A stretch of 12,529 bases of DNA from NCBI GenBank assembly GCA_902489955.1, contig CABUBY010000049.1, forward strand, positions 1 to 12,529. The letters are read 5' to 3'. Numbering within the stretch: the first letter of the stretch is position 1; each line of letters opens with the position of its first letter. A program made the position numbers and the translations under genes. Shown here one piece after another: positions 1 to 7,199 of the stretch. The notes under the pieces are model-generated. The model was not told the DNA's origin. It searched no databases and saw only the letters and a list, made by a program, of their open reading frames with translations. Source of the stretch: an uncultured Collinsella sp. GTDB taxonomy: Bacteria; Actinomycetota; Coriobacteriia; Coriobacteriales; Coriobacteriaceae.

Positions 1-5
1 TCCTT

Positions 6-44
6 TCCTAGAACCTGTTGTTGTGGTGATTTCAGATTCTAGGA
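6..44. repeat. 8-bp inverted repeat with 23-nt spacer at window edge
   Basis: TCCTAGAA at 6-13 is the exact reverse complement of TTCTAGGA at 37-44. The intervening segment is AT-rich and contains TTGTGGTG. It lies downstream of the OPT transporter, which is read on the minus strand. It could be an RNA hairpin or part of a dispersed repeat. No T-run follows either arm, so a classical terminator is not supported. Confidence 0.4.
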
Positions 45-73
45 CGAAGGCCGTTTTTCGTTAAACGGGCGCT

Positions 74-140
74 AGGGTGTCACCCTTACACCAACATTTT
101 CGACGCGATCAATATGGTTGCTGTCGAGCAGCTGCTCGAC
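74..140 (-). other. Palindromic segment just 3' of the OPT transporter gene
   Basis: Two short palindromes lie beyond the transporter stop codon. GTCGAGCAG/CTGCTCGAC at 123-140 is an 18-nt perfect palindrome with no spacer, abutting the TAA. AGGGTG/CACCCT at 74-79 and 81-86 has a 1-nt spacer. A further weak stem, CCGTTT at 51-56 with AAACGG at 63-68, is followed on the minus strand by few T residues. Together they may provide transcript ends for the minus-strand gene, but no single one has the stem-plus-U-tract form of an intrinsic terminator. Confidence 0.35.
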
Positions 141-1844
141 TTAGCCCAGCAGGCTCAAGCCCACGGAGACAAACGCCAGGATAACGCCGACGATGGACTC
201 GCCGCCGAGCAGGCCGCTGGCGACAACCAGGCCCTGCTCTTGGAAGGCGGCGTCCTTGGCAGCCCTCTCCTCGTCAGAAAGACCAGCGGTGGCGTCGCGG
301 TGGGCGGACCACTTGTCGTAGGCGAGCTTGACGCAGGAGCCCAGGAATGCCGTGAGTGACATGTAGAACGGCAGGTACACGCCCAGGCCGATCATCATGG
401 CCGGAATGCCAAGCCAGTACATGACGATGCCGGCGATAAAGCCACCTGCGAACCACGGCACGCTCGGGATGCCCGAGACCATGGTGGCGACCACGCTTGC
501 CTGCGCGGCCACAAAGCTCTTGTCGGGGCCGAAGGCGTCCGGACCATAGGCGGTGACGAGCGCGACCATGACAGCGGCAGCGACCAGGGCACCCACGATG
601 CCGCCAATGGCTTGGCCGATCCACTGCGCACGCGGGTTGGTGCCCAGCACGGCGCCGGCCTTAAAGTCGTTCATGACGTCGCCCGCAAGGCCGCACGCCA
701 CGGCTACGATGCCGGCGATAAAGAACAGCTTGACCTGAGCGATCTGCGCGAAGGCGGCCACGATGAGCATAACGATGAGGCCAAAGATCTCCATGGGGTC
801 GATGCCCGTCTGGCCGCAGCTCTGTGCGCTCATGATGGTGGTGACAAAGGTGAATAGCGTCACGATGACGGCCGGAACGGGGCCAAGGTTAAGCACGATG
901 GCGATGATCACGGCGATGGCGGCAGCGCCCAGGCCGATGATGCCGGCGTCGAGCTTAAGCGATCCCGAGATGAGCGACTGCTCGTCGGTGTCGGTGGAGC
1001 TGTCGGCGGCAAGACCGCGGACGATACCGGCGACCTGCGGCAGGATGTCCTTGAGGACGACGGCGACGCCAAAGCCCATCATGAGGCCCATGCCCAGGGA
1101 CTTGACGATGCCTTGCGCAGTCATAACGTCGAACAGACCGGCAGCGGTGCCGCCCACGATGATGCCAAAGTTGCCCAGCAGGGCGCCGGCAAACCAGAAG
1201 GCGACCGGGGCGAAGCCCACGAGGAAGCCGACGGAGAGCAGCATGGGCGAGTTGTAGATGGCAAAGGTCACGCCGGGGATGTTGAGCGTGCATAGCATGC
1301 TGGGCACCACGCCCAGGGCGTCGCGCAGCACGCTATAGATGCCGGCGATGGCCATGGAGCCAAAGAGCTGCTTGCCGGTTTTGCCGCCGGCCTCGGTGGC
1401 GCGCAGGGTCTGAGCTGCGGCGTTGCCGGTGGGGAACTCAAGCGCGGCGTCCACGATAAAGTGACGGTGGATGAGCGCGGTGGCCAGCAGGCCCAGGATG
1501 GTGCCGGCGAGTGCCACGATAAACATGTCGAGCCAGCTGATCTGGTCGGCATAGCCCAGCATCCAGGCACCCGGGATGGTAAACGCTAGGCCGCCGGCGA
1601 CCATGGCGCCCGCGGACATGATGGTGTGGGTGACGTTGGCCTCGTTGAGGCTGGCATTGCCCATGAGCTTAAGGAAGAACAGCGAGATGACGGCAGCGAA
1701 GACGATCGGCCAGGGGAGAGCGCCCATCTTGAGGGCGGTGTAGGCCGAGCTTGCCGTGATGATCACGCAGCCAAGGACGCCGATGACGACGCCGCGCAGC
1801 GTGAGTTGCCCGCGCATCGAAGCGCGGTTCGAGGGATTGCTCAT
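141..1844 (-). CDS. OPT/YSL-family oligopeptide transporter
   Basis: A 567-residue polytopic inner-membrane protein of the oligopeptide transporter (OPT) superfamily, which imports small peptides or related metal-chelate compounds by secondary transport. Family landmarks are visible in order: an N-terminal LTLRGVVIGVLG segment (residues 14-25) leading into the first membrane helix; EFPTGNAAAQTL (136-147), equivalent to the family's P-x-G-x-A motif; a hydrophilic loop near 280-297; DFKAGAVLGTNPRAQ (393-407), matching the usual D-x-K-x-G-x-x-L-G-x-x-P-R-x-Q; and a C-terminal EQGLVVASGLLGGES stretch (536-550) before the last helix. The length fits bacterial OPT members. The start is fixed by AGGAG 6 nt upstream of the ATG (CTCCTT at 1851-1856 on the plus strand). 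It stands alone on the minus strand, divergent from coaX. The substrate cannot be read from the sequence. Confidence 0.9.
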   Translation of the reverse strand: MSNPSNRASMRGQLTLRGVVIGVLGCVIITASSAYTALKMGALPWPIVFAAVISLFFLKLMGNASLNEANVTHTIMSAGAMVAGGLAFTIPGAWMLGYADQISWLDMFIVALAGTILGLLATALIHRHFIVDAALEFPTGNAAAQTLRATEAGGKTGKQLFGSMAIAGIYSVLRDALGVVPSMLCTLNIPGVTFAIYNSPMLLSVGFLVGFAPVAFWFAGALLGNFGIIVGGTAAGLFDVMTAQGIVKSLGMGLMMGFGVAVVLKDILPQVAGIVRGLAADSSTDTDEQSLISGSLKLDAGIIGLGAAAIAVIIAIVLNLGPVPAVIVTLFTFVTTIMSAQSCGQTGIDPMEIFGLIVMLIVAAFAQIAQVKLFFIAGIVAVACGLAGDVMNDFKAGAVLGTNPRAQWIGQAIGGIVGALVAAAVMVALVTAYGPDAFGPDKSFVAAQASVVATMVSGIPSVPWFAGGFIAGIVMYWLGIPAMMIGLGVYLPFYMSLTAFLGSCVKLAYDKWSAHRDATAGLSDEERAAKDAAFQEQGLVVASGLLGGESIVGVILAFVSVGLSLLG

Positions 1845-2036
1845 ATTGAACTCCTTTGCGTATATCCGCTTCCCCCGGGAGCGCCGCTACGGATACGGCG
1901 CGGGAAGTCGGGTTACCAAGGGCCGCCGCGTGAGCTCGCGCGCGACCGCGCACCAGTATAGCCGTAAGCTAGTCATTTTGGGATGACTGGTTTAGGTAGG
2001 CGATATACTGCTGGGCAGACGAAAGGAGCGCCGACG
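1845..2036. promoter_or_regulatory. Divergent promoter region between OPT transporter and coaX
   Basis: This 192-nt gap separates two divergent genes. On the plus strand TATACT at 2004-2009 is a good -10 for coaX, placing the transcript start near 2016; a matching -35 is not obvious (TTGGGA at 1978-1983 is 20 nt away). On the minus strand TATACT (1960-1955) is a possible -10 for the transporter and would give a leader of about 100 nt, again without a convincing -35. Both promoters would lie within about 50 bp of each other, so shared regulation is possible. Confidence 0.45.
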
Positions 2037-2888
2037 ATGCTTAATGGGTGCGCATATATATTGACGGTCGACGTGGGCAACACGTTCATTCGCTTTGGCC
2101 TGTTTGCAGAGGATTCGGCCGCGGCGCAGGAATGTCCGCTTGCGACGTGCGAGATCACCACGCCGTCGAGCATCACGGCAGACGAGGCGCGCATGCGTCT
2201 CGTGCAGGTCATGGCCGCACTGGCGGCCGATGCGGGCATGCCGGGTGCGCTTGTGCCCGCGGCTGCTGTGCTGAGCTGCGTGGTCCCGGCGCTCGAGCGC
2301 CCGTGGAAGGCAGCGCTTTCCCGTACCTGCACGGGGCGCGTGCTCACCGTGGGGCCGGGCCTCAAGACCGGCATACCCGTGCACTACGATGACCCGGCCG
2401 AGATCGGTCCCGACCGCATCGCCGACGCCGTGGCTGCCCGCGCCGTCTACGGTTCGCCGTGCATTGTGATCGACCTGGGCACGACAACCAATATCGAGGT
2501 CATCGACGCGCGCGGCACCTTTGTCGGCGGCGTTATCGCGCCGGGCCTGGCCCTCGGTGCCCGCTCGCTTTCGGCGGCAGCAGCGCGCCTGCCCCAGGTT
2601 GAGCCCTCGGCGCCGACACACGTCATCGGCCGCAACACGCGCGAGGCCATGCGCTCGGGTGTGGTTTTGGGCGAGGTGGCGCGCATCGACGGCATGCTCG
2701 ACATGGTGCTTGCCGAGATGCGCGCGACCAAGGCCGCGGGGGAGGGCGACGTGCCCATCGTCATTACCGGCGACGATGCCGAGGCGCTCGCGGCGTTGGT
2801 CGGCCACAGCCTGACGGTAGATGACGCACTGACGCTGCGGGGTCTCGCCGAGCTCTACCGCATCAACCAAAAGCCCCGCCGCGTGTAA
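2037..2888 (+). CDS. coaX: Type III pantothenate kinase
   Basis: A 283-residue cytoplasmic kinase of the ASKHA fold that phosphorylates pantothenate, the first step of coenzyme A synthesis. Visible motifs: VDVGNTFIRFGLF (11-23), the phosphate-binding DxGNT loop; EIGPDRIADAVAA (122-134), equivalent to the family's G-x-D-R motif with the catalytic aspartate region; IDLGTTTNIEV (145-155), the second nucleotide-binding segment; GGVIAPGLALGARSL (164-178); and VITGDDA (242-248), where the family more often has TGG. At 283 residues it is slightly longer than the typical 250-265. An in-frame ATG at 1983 would add 18 residues but lies upstream of the likely -10 at 2004-2009. The ATG at 2037 has AAGGAG (2023-2028) 8 nt before it and is preferred. 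The product is expected to act alone, and no other CoA gene is in the window. Confidence 0.92.
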   Translation: MLNGCAYILTVDVGNTFIRFGLFAEDSAAAQECPLATCEITTPSSITADEARMRLVQVMAALAADAGMPGALVPAAAVLSCVVPALERPWKAALSRTCTGRVLTVGPGLKTGIPVHYDDPAEIGPDRIADAVAARAVYGSPCIVIDLGTTTNIEVIDARGTFVGGVIAPGLALGARSLSAAAARLPQVEPSAPTHVIGRNTREAMRSGVVLGEVARIDGMLDMVLAEMRATKAAGEGDVPIVITGDDAEALAALVGHSLTVDDALTLRGLAELYRINQKPRRV

Positions 2889-2901
2889 AAGTGAGGGCGC
2901 C

Positions 2902-2922
2902 GGTGGGACAAACGCCTCCACC
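2902..2922 (+). repeat. Short hairpin with GGGACA core after coaX
   Basis: GGTGG at 2902-2906 pairs with CCACC at 2918-2922 around an 11-nt loop. GGGACA spans the stem-loop junction. It starts 13 nt after the coaX stop codon, a placement like the other GGGACAGG hairpins in this window. The stem is only 5 bp, so membership of that family is tentative. Confidence 0.35.
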
Positions 2923-2932
2923 TTTCACCTGC

Positions 2933-2938
2933 TACAAT
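2933..2938 (+). promoter_or_regulatory. -10 element (TACAAT) for the dCMP deaminase gene
   Basis: TACAAT differs from TATAAT at one position and lies 35 nt before the preferred ATG at 2973, predicting a transcript start near 2945. No good -35 is visible at normal spacing. It overlaps the alternative ATG at 2937, which argues against that codon being used. Confidence 0.5.
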
Positions 2939-2972
2939 GGGTCAAACTATTGCGATTACGGAGGTGTCTGCC

Positions 2973-3497
2973 ATGTCGGACGATCTTCATCAAACTTCGT
3001 CAGGCAAGCGCCTGGACGTCATTAGCTGGGACGAGTTCTTTATGAGCGTGGCCATCGCCGCGCAGCGCCGCAGCAAGGACCCCAACACGCAGGTGGGTGC
3101 GTGCATCGCCAACACCAACCACCGCATCCTTTCGGTGGGCTACAACGGTACACCCTCGGCGCTCAACGACGACTTTTTTCCGTGGGGTACGAGCGACGAC
3201 CCGCTGCAGGACAAGCACAACTACGTGGTCCATGCCGAGGCCAACGCCGTGCTCAACTACCGTGGCTCGCTCAAGGACCTCGAGGGTTCCACGGTCTACG
3301 TCACGCTGTTCCCGTGCCACGACTGCGCCAAGATCCTGGCGCAGGTAGGTGTGGGCGAGGTCGTCTACCTGGACAACAAGTACGCCGACACCGATGACGG
3401 CCGTATCAGCCGCCGCATTCTCGACTCCTGTGGCATCAGCTACCGCCAGGTCATCGTCGATGTCCAGATTGGTACCGGGGGACAGGCTCAGCAATAG
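2973..3497 (+). CDS. dCMP deaminase family (cytidine/deoxycytidylate deaminase fold)
   Basis: A 174-residue zinc hydrolase predicted to convert dCMP to dUMP, feeding thymidylate synthesis. The cytidine deaminase zinc site is complete: HAEANAVL (H87, E89 as the proton shuttle) and PCHDCAK (P114, C115, C118). Upstream, SKDPNTQVGACI (34-45) and GYNGTP (56-61) are the substrate-site segments typical of the dCMP deaminase/ComE operon protein 2 group. VVYLDNKYADTDDG (130-143) follows. The length is normal for the family. The start at 2973 has GGAGGTG (2960-2966) 6 nt upstream. An in-frame ATG at 2937 falls inside the likely -10 and is rejected. In Gram-positives such proteins are often named ComEB, but there are no competence genes here, so a nucleotide-metabolism role is favoured. 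The last residues (GTGGQAQQ) look like a disordered tail. Confidence 0.9.
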   Translation: MSDDLHQTSSGKRLDVISWDEFFMSVAIAAQRRSKDPNTQVGACIANTNHRILSVGYNGTPSALNDDFFPWGTSDDPLQDKHNYVVHAEANAVLNYRGSLKDLEGSTVYVTLFPCHDCAKILAQVGVGEVVYLDNKYADTDDGRISRRILDSCGISYRQVIVDVQIGTGGQAQQ

Positions 3498-3669
3498 CGC
3501 GTGGTAATGCCAGCTGACAACAAAAGGCAGCTAAAAGAGACCCGTCCCAAATTGACTACTCGTGAAAGTCGCGTCTGCGCGCATGGACGGCTCGTGAGCG
3601 GGTACACGGCTGTAGTAACATAGCTTCTGTCCGCGGGCGCGCCCGCGTAATTGTGAGAAAGGAGCCCCT
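3498..3669 (+). promoter_or_regulatory. Leader/intergenic region before the NifU gene, with 16-nt GC palindrome
   Basis: This 172-nt gap holds several elements. CAGCTG/GGCAGCT forms a weak stem (3512-3516 with 3528-3532). On the minus strand, TTTGGGACGGGTCTC (about 3550-3536) resembles the GGGGACGGG core found at 12487-12495. TTGACT at 3552-3557 is -35-like but has no -10 at the right distance. TAACAT at 3616-3621 is a possible -10. CGCGGGCGCGCCCGCG at 3632-3647 is a perfect 16-nt palindrome lying between that -10 and the ribosome binding site, so it is either an operator or a leader hairpin. Confidence 0.4.
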
Positions 3670-3948
3670 GTGGCTGTTAACGAAGAGCTGCTTAAGAAGG
3701 TTCTTGAGGAGATCCGCCCCAACCTGCAGGCTGACGGCGGCGATATGGAGTATGTGGGCGTCGACGACGAGGGCGTCGTCCAGCTTGAGCTTCAGGGCGC
3801 CTGCGCCGGCTGCCCCATGAGCGCACTGACCCTGTCCATGGGCATCGAGCGCATCCTCAAGGAGCACGTGCCCGGCGTTACCCGTGTCGAGCAGGTCAAT
3901 GCCTCCGGCGAGACCGACGACCTGTACGACGAGTACGCGCCGTTCTAA
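3670..3948 (+). CDS. NifU C-terminal-domain Fe-S cluster protein
   Basis: A 92-residue protein made of a single NifU C-terminal (Nfu-type) domain, which carries or delivers Fe-S clusters to apo-enzymes in the cytoplasm. The diagnostic features are the N-terminal helix EELLKKVLEEIRPNLQADGGD (residues 5-25 region), the conserved ADGGD turn, and GACAGCPMS (43-51) with the cluster-binding CxxC (C45, C48). The conserved G-I-E-x-x-L segment follows at 58-63. The tail is acidic and short. The start is GTG, with AAAGGAG (3658-3664) ending 5 nt upstream, so the N-terminus reads MAVNEE. No SUF or ISC partner gene is nearby. A free-standing Nfu domain is common in Gram-positives, and its exact client enzymes cannot be inferred. 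Confidence 0.9.
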   Translation: MAVNEELLKKVLEEIRPNLQADGGDMEYVGVDDEGVVQLELQGACAGCPMSALTLSMGIERILKEHVPGVTRVEQVNASGETDDLYDEYAPF

Positions 3949-3997
3949 GATGCGAAAGCTGCGGACGGTACGCTCCGCATAGACGTTACGCCCAAAT

Positions 3998-4034
3998 ATG
4001 CGGCTGCGAGCGTGAGGCCCGCGGCCGCATTTGT
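3998..4034 (+). terminator. Hairpin after the NifU gene, possible terminator
   Basis: ATGCGGCTGCG at 3998-4008 pairs with CGCGGCCGCAT at 4020-4030 (11 bp including one G-U), with an 11-nt loop, followed by a weak T-rich tail TTGTATGT. A smaller stem, TGCGGA (3960-3965) with TCCGCA (3974-3979), lies just upstream. The stem is strong but the U-tract is poor, so termination may be partial and allow readthrough into lgt, which begins 24 nt later. Confidence 0.5.
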
Positions 4035-4057
4035 ATGTAGGGAGCAAGGGGATCGAT

Positions 4058-4879
4058 ATGCTTAACGACCTCTACCATATGCTTGATCCCGTCGCGATCT
4101 CGGCGGGCCCCATCACCATCTACTGGTACGGCCTGGCCTATGTGGTCGGCGCCCTGCTCACGGCGGTCGTCATGTACCGCACCCAGCATCGCTGGGGCTT
4201 TAACATCACGATTGACGACCTGACGAGTGTCGTGGTCGGCGTGGTCTTTGGCCTTATCATTGGCGCCCGCCTGTTCTACGTCATCTTTTACGGCGACGGC
4301 TACTACTGGGCGCATCCGCTCGAAATCTTTGCCACCAACGAAGGCGGCATGAGCTTCCATGGCGGCTTGGTGGGCGGCATTATCGGCGGCATCATCGTGT
4401 GCCGCATGTATAAGCTCGACGCATGGACTTTGGCAGACCTTGCCGTCATAGGCGCGCCGCTGGCCTTGTGCCTGGGCCGTTGTGCCAACTTTGTCAATGG
4501 TGAGCTGTGGGGCAAGCCGACCGATCTGCCCTGGGGCGTAATCTTTGGCGGTACCGCGGGCGATATGCCGCGTCACCCCTCCCAGCTCTACGAGGCATTT
4601 CTTGAGGGCATCGTGCTCTTTTGCATTCTGCAGGCGCTCAGCCGCAAAAAGCCGCTACTGCCCCAAGGCACGTTTATGGGCGTGTTTGTGATGGGCTACG
4701 GCATCGTCCGCTTCCTCATTGAGTTTGTGCGCGTGCCCGATGCCCAGCTGGGCTATCTGCTTGGTGGCGTCATCACGATGGGTCAGCTGCTGAGCCTGCC
4801 ACTCGTAATCGCGGGCCTGGCGCTCATCATCTTTGCTCGTCGCCGCAACCAACCCCAGCGCATCTATCTTGACGCCTAA
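4058..4879 (+). CDS. lgt: Prolipoprotein diacylglyceryl transferase
   Basis: A 273-residue integral membrane enzyme that moves a diacylglyceryl group from phosphatidylglycerol to the lipobox cysteine of prelipoproteins, the first step of lipoprotein maturation. The whole family signature set is present: IYWYGLAYVVG (21-31) in the first helix; GARLFYVIFY (69-78); GGMSFHGGLVGG (96-107) with the essential His (H101); GRCANFVNGELWG (140-152), the Lgt signature containing the catalytic Arg (R141), with CA where IG is usual; HPSQLYEA (173-180); and RFLIEFVRVPD (218-228). Length and about seven membrane segments are normal. An in-frame TTG at 4031 would add nine residues, but ATG 4058 has AAGGGG (4046-4051) 6 nt upstream and is preferred. 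The TAA stop is built into the stem of the following hairpin. Confidence 0.96.
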   Translation: MLNDLYHMLDPVAISAGPITIYWYGLAYVVGALLTAVVMYRTQHRWGFNITIDDLTSVVVGVVFGLIIGARLFYVIFYGDGYYWAHPLEIFATNEGGMSFHGGLVGGIIGGIIVCRMYKLDAWTLADLAVIGAPLALCLGRCANFVNGELWGKPTDLPWGVIFGGTAGDMPRHPSQLYEAFLEGIVLFCILQALSRKKPLLPQGTFMGVFVMGYGIVRFLIEFVRVPDAQLGYLLGGVITMGQLLSLPLVIAGLALIIFARRRNQPQRIYLDA

Positions 4880-4914
4880 CCACCACAAAGGGGACAGGCA
4901 CCTTTGTGGTGGTT
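4878..4914 (+). repeat. Perfect 14-bp hairpin overlapping the lgt stop codon
   Basis: AACCACCACAAAGG at 4878-4891 is exactly complementary to 4901-4914, with a 9-nt loop GGACAGGCA. The first two stem bases are the last two of the lgt TAA. The loop and adjacent stem base give GGGACAGGC, the core shared with the other hairpins in this window. It is not followed by a T-run (TTCGCT), so it is more a dispersed-repeat or 3'-end protecting hairpin than a classical terminator. Confidence 0.8.
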
Positions 4915-4938
4915 CGCTGGGCAACGATGACAGAACTG

Positions 4939-4994
4939 TAACGTTTCACCAGATAAAACCTGCCAAAATAAACCTGTCCCTTTTTGGCAGGTTT
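4939..4994 (-). repeat. Dispersed repeat copy with 13-bp hairpin, upstream of the DUF6020 gene
   Basis: Positions 4956-4968 (AAACCTGCCAAAA) pair perfectly with 4982-4994. The 13-nt loop contains AACCTGTCCC, which is GGGACAGGTT on the minus strand. Positions 4939-4993 match the reverse complement of 9763-9817 at 50 of 55 bases, so these are inverted copies of one element. The hairpin ends 4 nt before the AAAGG ribosome binding site of the next gene and could affect its expression or end lgt transcripts. Confidence 0.85.
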
Positions 4995-5014
4995 CTAGAA
5001 AGGCTCTTTGGACT

Positions 5015-7198
5015 GTGAAGGATTCCGATCTCTCCACAACGGCTGCGCGCGACGCTGCCCGCATCGTCTGGTTTAAGCGCTACCCCGCCAAGCAGACGCT
5101 CATCGCATTTTTGCTCGCGCTGTTGGCGACCACGGCGTTTTCCATCGATCCCGCCCCGGTGTCGAGCAACGCAGTCTTGGCGATTGACCCCAAAGCCTCG
5201 GGCATGCTGTACGTGTGCTACGAGGTGCTTCTCTCGTTTGCCGGCCATACCGACGCGGTCATGCTGCTTGCACTTGCCTGCCTGCTCACCTTGCCGTTTC
5301 GCTACGTGTTCTTTGGCCGTGGCGACACCTGGCGTCCATCGATCATTCTGCCGTCGCTGTTCTTCGCCATCTGCATGGTGTTCGGCCGCAGCTACGATCT
5401 CACCGACTCGGCCGAGATTGTCCTTGGCGACAAAGCCCGCATCATCTGCGCCTGGATTGGCGGTGCGGGCTGGATGCTCTTGGCGGTCGTTGCCTTCTAC
5501 CTTGCCTTTGAGTGTCTAGATTGGCTGAGCTCTCGGCGCATTCCGTTTTCCGAGGCGCACTTTGGCCGCGTATGGCGTGTGACTCACGCCGTGCTCTCGG
5601 TCCATCCCTTTGCCGGGCCCTTCCTGGTGCTTATGATCGCCTGGGCGCCCACGCTCATCGCTTCGCTGCCTGGCCTTTTTATGGGAGATACGGGCGCGCA
5701 GATTCGCCAGTGGTTCAACTATCCCAACGGCACGAGCGACTACCTGCGCCTACTCAACCCCAACGTGCTGCTCAACGGGCATCATCCCGTAGTGCACACG
5801 GCCATTATCGGCTCGTGCGTTCGGCTGGGGCTTTCGCTGTTCAACAGCGCTAACGCGGGTCTTGCCATCTATACCTGTGCTCAGTTCGTCATCACGGCCG
5901 CCTGCATGGCCTATTCCATTTCGTCGCTGCGCAAACTGGGCGTGAGCCTGCCGGTTCGCGGTGCGATCCTGCTGTTCTTTGCGTTTATGCCGATGTTCTC
6001 TAACTACGCGGTGTTGCTCACCAAAGACGTGCTCTTTGCCGACGCGTTCTTGGTGCTGCTGGTACAGACCGTCAAGCTCGTGGCATGTGGCTTGCCCCGT
6101 CGTGATGCCAATGCCGAGCGAGCGGGCGAGAAAGCCCCCGTGCTCTTTGCGCGCCACGACTGGCTTCTGCTCGCTCTGGGCGCCATGGGTTCCACGTTCC
6201 TGCGCAACGGCGGCCTGGTGTTTCCCCTGGCGGCATGCGTAATCGCGGCGGCGTTTTGCGTATGGGACGTGCATGTGGCTCGTCGTGCAGCCAAGCAGAC
6301 TGGTGCTGCGCCTTCGGGCGCCATCCCGCGTTTCCGCTGGGTTGGCGTTCTCGCGGTGCTCGCGCTCTGCCTTGCCTCTAATATGTACTTCACCAAGGTC
6401 TTTATGCCGGCGCACGATATCACGCCTGGTTCCAAGCGCGAAATCCTCTCGATTCCGTTCCAGCAGACGGCTCGTTTCGTCCAAAAGCACGACGGCCTCA
6501 ACTCGGGCGTCAACCCTACGGTTAAGGAGGACGGCACCATCGTGGAGGCTCCTTGCGACGGTTCGGTGACCGACGAAGAGCGTGCCGTGATCGATCGCGT
6601 ACTCAAGTACGAGAACCTGGGCCGCCGCTACAACCCCGACAAGTCCGATGCCGTCAAGAACTGCTTTAACGAGTACGCCTCGCAGGAGGACATCGATGCC
6701 TATTTTGAGGTGTGGGCCCAGATGTTCAAAAAGGATCCCGAGTGCTATATTTCGGCGCTTATCAATAACTACTATGGTTATTTTTATCCGAGCGCGCGCG
6801 ATGCCTGGGTCTACAGCACGGCGCGTAGTGCCGAGATCATGGCGCGTCCCGACAACCTCAAGTACTTCGACTTCCATCCGGTTGACAGCAACGTGGTGCG
6901 CTGGTGCGACCACCTGATCAATCTGTACCGTGTGGCGGTGCAGCGCATCCCGTTTATTTCGCTCACCATGAGCTCGGCCACCTATGTGTGGATCATGATC
7001 GCCGTGGTGGTCTACTTGCTGCGTCGTCATTCATGGCGTGCGCTGGCGATCTGGGTGCCGCTGTTGGGCGTGCTTGCCGTGTGCCTGATTGGCCCGTGCA
7101 ACGGCTCGACTTACATGCGCTACCTGTATCCGGTCATCGCCTGCATGCCCTTCGCCATCGGCGCCACCGTCACCCGCAGCGACTTCCTCTGGTTCTAA
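5015..7198 (+). CDS. DUF6020-type large polytopic membrane protein, possible GT-C-like transferase
   Basis: A 727-residue membrane protein resembling the DUF6020 family, which I recall as uncharacterised and similar in layout to GT-C glycosyltransferases. It has many hydrophobic segments (about 29-45, 81-98, 110-123, 143-165, 200-218, 282-302, 313-330, 337-355, 383-415, 442-457) and a final cluster after 650. Conserved-looking stretches are LFMGDTGAQIRQWFNYPNG (221-239), NGHHPVVHT (254-262), LTKDVLFADAF (335-345) and FLRNGG (395-400). A large non-membrane domain spans about 460-640 and includes SIPFQQTARF (479-488) and NNYYGYFYPSA (584-594). An acidic residue in the first big outer loop (D225) followed by HHP is reminiscent of GT-C active sites. 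The start is GTG with AAAGG 11 nt upstream, a rather long spacing, so the start is less certain than for its neighbours. Codon use matches them. No polysaccharide genes flank it. Confidence 0.75.
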   Translation: MKDSDLSTTAARDAARIVWFKRYPAKQTLIAFLLALLATTAFSIDPAPVSSNAVLAIDPKASGMLYVCYEVLLSFAGHTDAVMLLALACLLTLPFRYVFFGRGDTWRPSIILPSLFFAICMVFGRSYDLTDSAEIVLGDKARIICAWIGGAGWMLLAVVAFYLAFECLDWLSSRRIPFSEAHFGRVWRVTHAVLSVHPFAGPFLVLMIAWAPTLIASLPGLFMGDTGAQIRQWFNYPNGTSDYLRLLNPNVLLNGHHPVVHTAIIGSCVRLGLSLFNSANAGLAIYTCAQFVITAACMAYSISSLRKLGVSLPVRGAILLFFAFMPMFSNYAVLLTKDVLFADAFLVLLVQTVKLVACGLPRRDANAERAGEKAPVLFARHDWLLLALGAMGSTFLRNGGLVFPLAACVIAAAFCVWDVHVARRAAKQTGAAPSGAIPRFRWVGVLAVLALCLASNMYFTKVFMPAHDITPGSKREILSIPFQQTARFVQKHDGLNSGVNPTVKEDGTIVEAPCDGSVTDEERAVIDRVLKYENLGRRYNPDKSDAVKNCFNEYASQEDIDAYFEVWAQMFKKDPECYISALINNYYGYFYPSARDAWVYSTARSAEIMARPDNLKYFDFHPVDSNVVRWCDHLINLYRVAVQRIPFISLTMSSATYVWIMIAVVVYLLRRHSWRALAIWVPLLGVLAVCLIGPCNGSTYMRYLYPVIACMPFAIGATVTRSDFLWF

Positions 7199-7199
7199 C

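Noticed and set aside
763..1257. Plus-strand open frame of 164 codons inside the OPT gene
   Set aside because: Met/Pro/Thr-rich shadow sequence opposite a well-supported transporter.
1992..2921. Long minus-strand open frame (309 codons) opposite coaX
   Set aside because: It is antisense to a gene with clear pantothenate kinase motifs, its translation has the His/Arg-rich composition typical of GC-rich shadow frames, and no ribosome binding site is visible.
2937..2972. Upstream ATG for the dCMP deaminase gene
   Set aside because: The codon overlaps the TACAAT -10 element and lacks a ribosome binding site; ATG 2973 has GGAGGTG at good spacing.
5750..7030. Minus-strand open frame of 426 codons opposite the DUF6020 gene
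   Set aside because: Composition is rich in His, Arg and Gly with no recognisable domain; it mirrors the third-position GC of the real gene.
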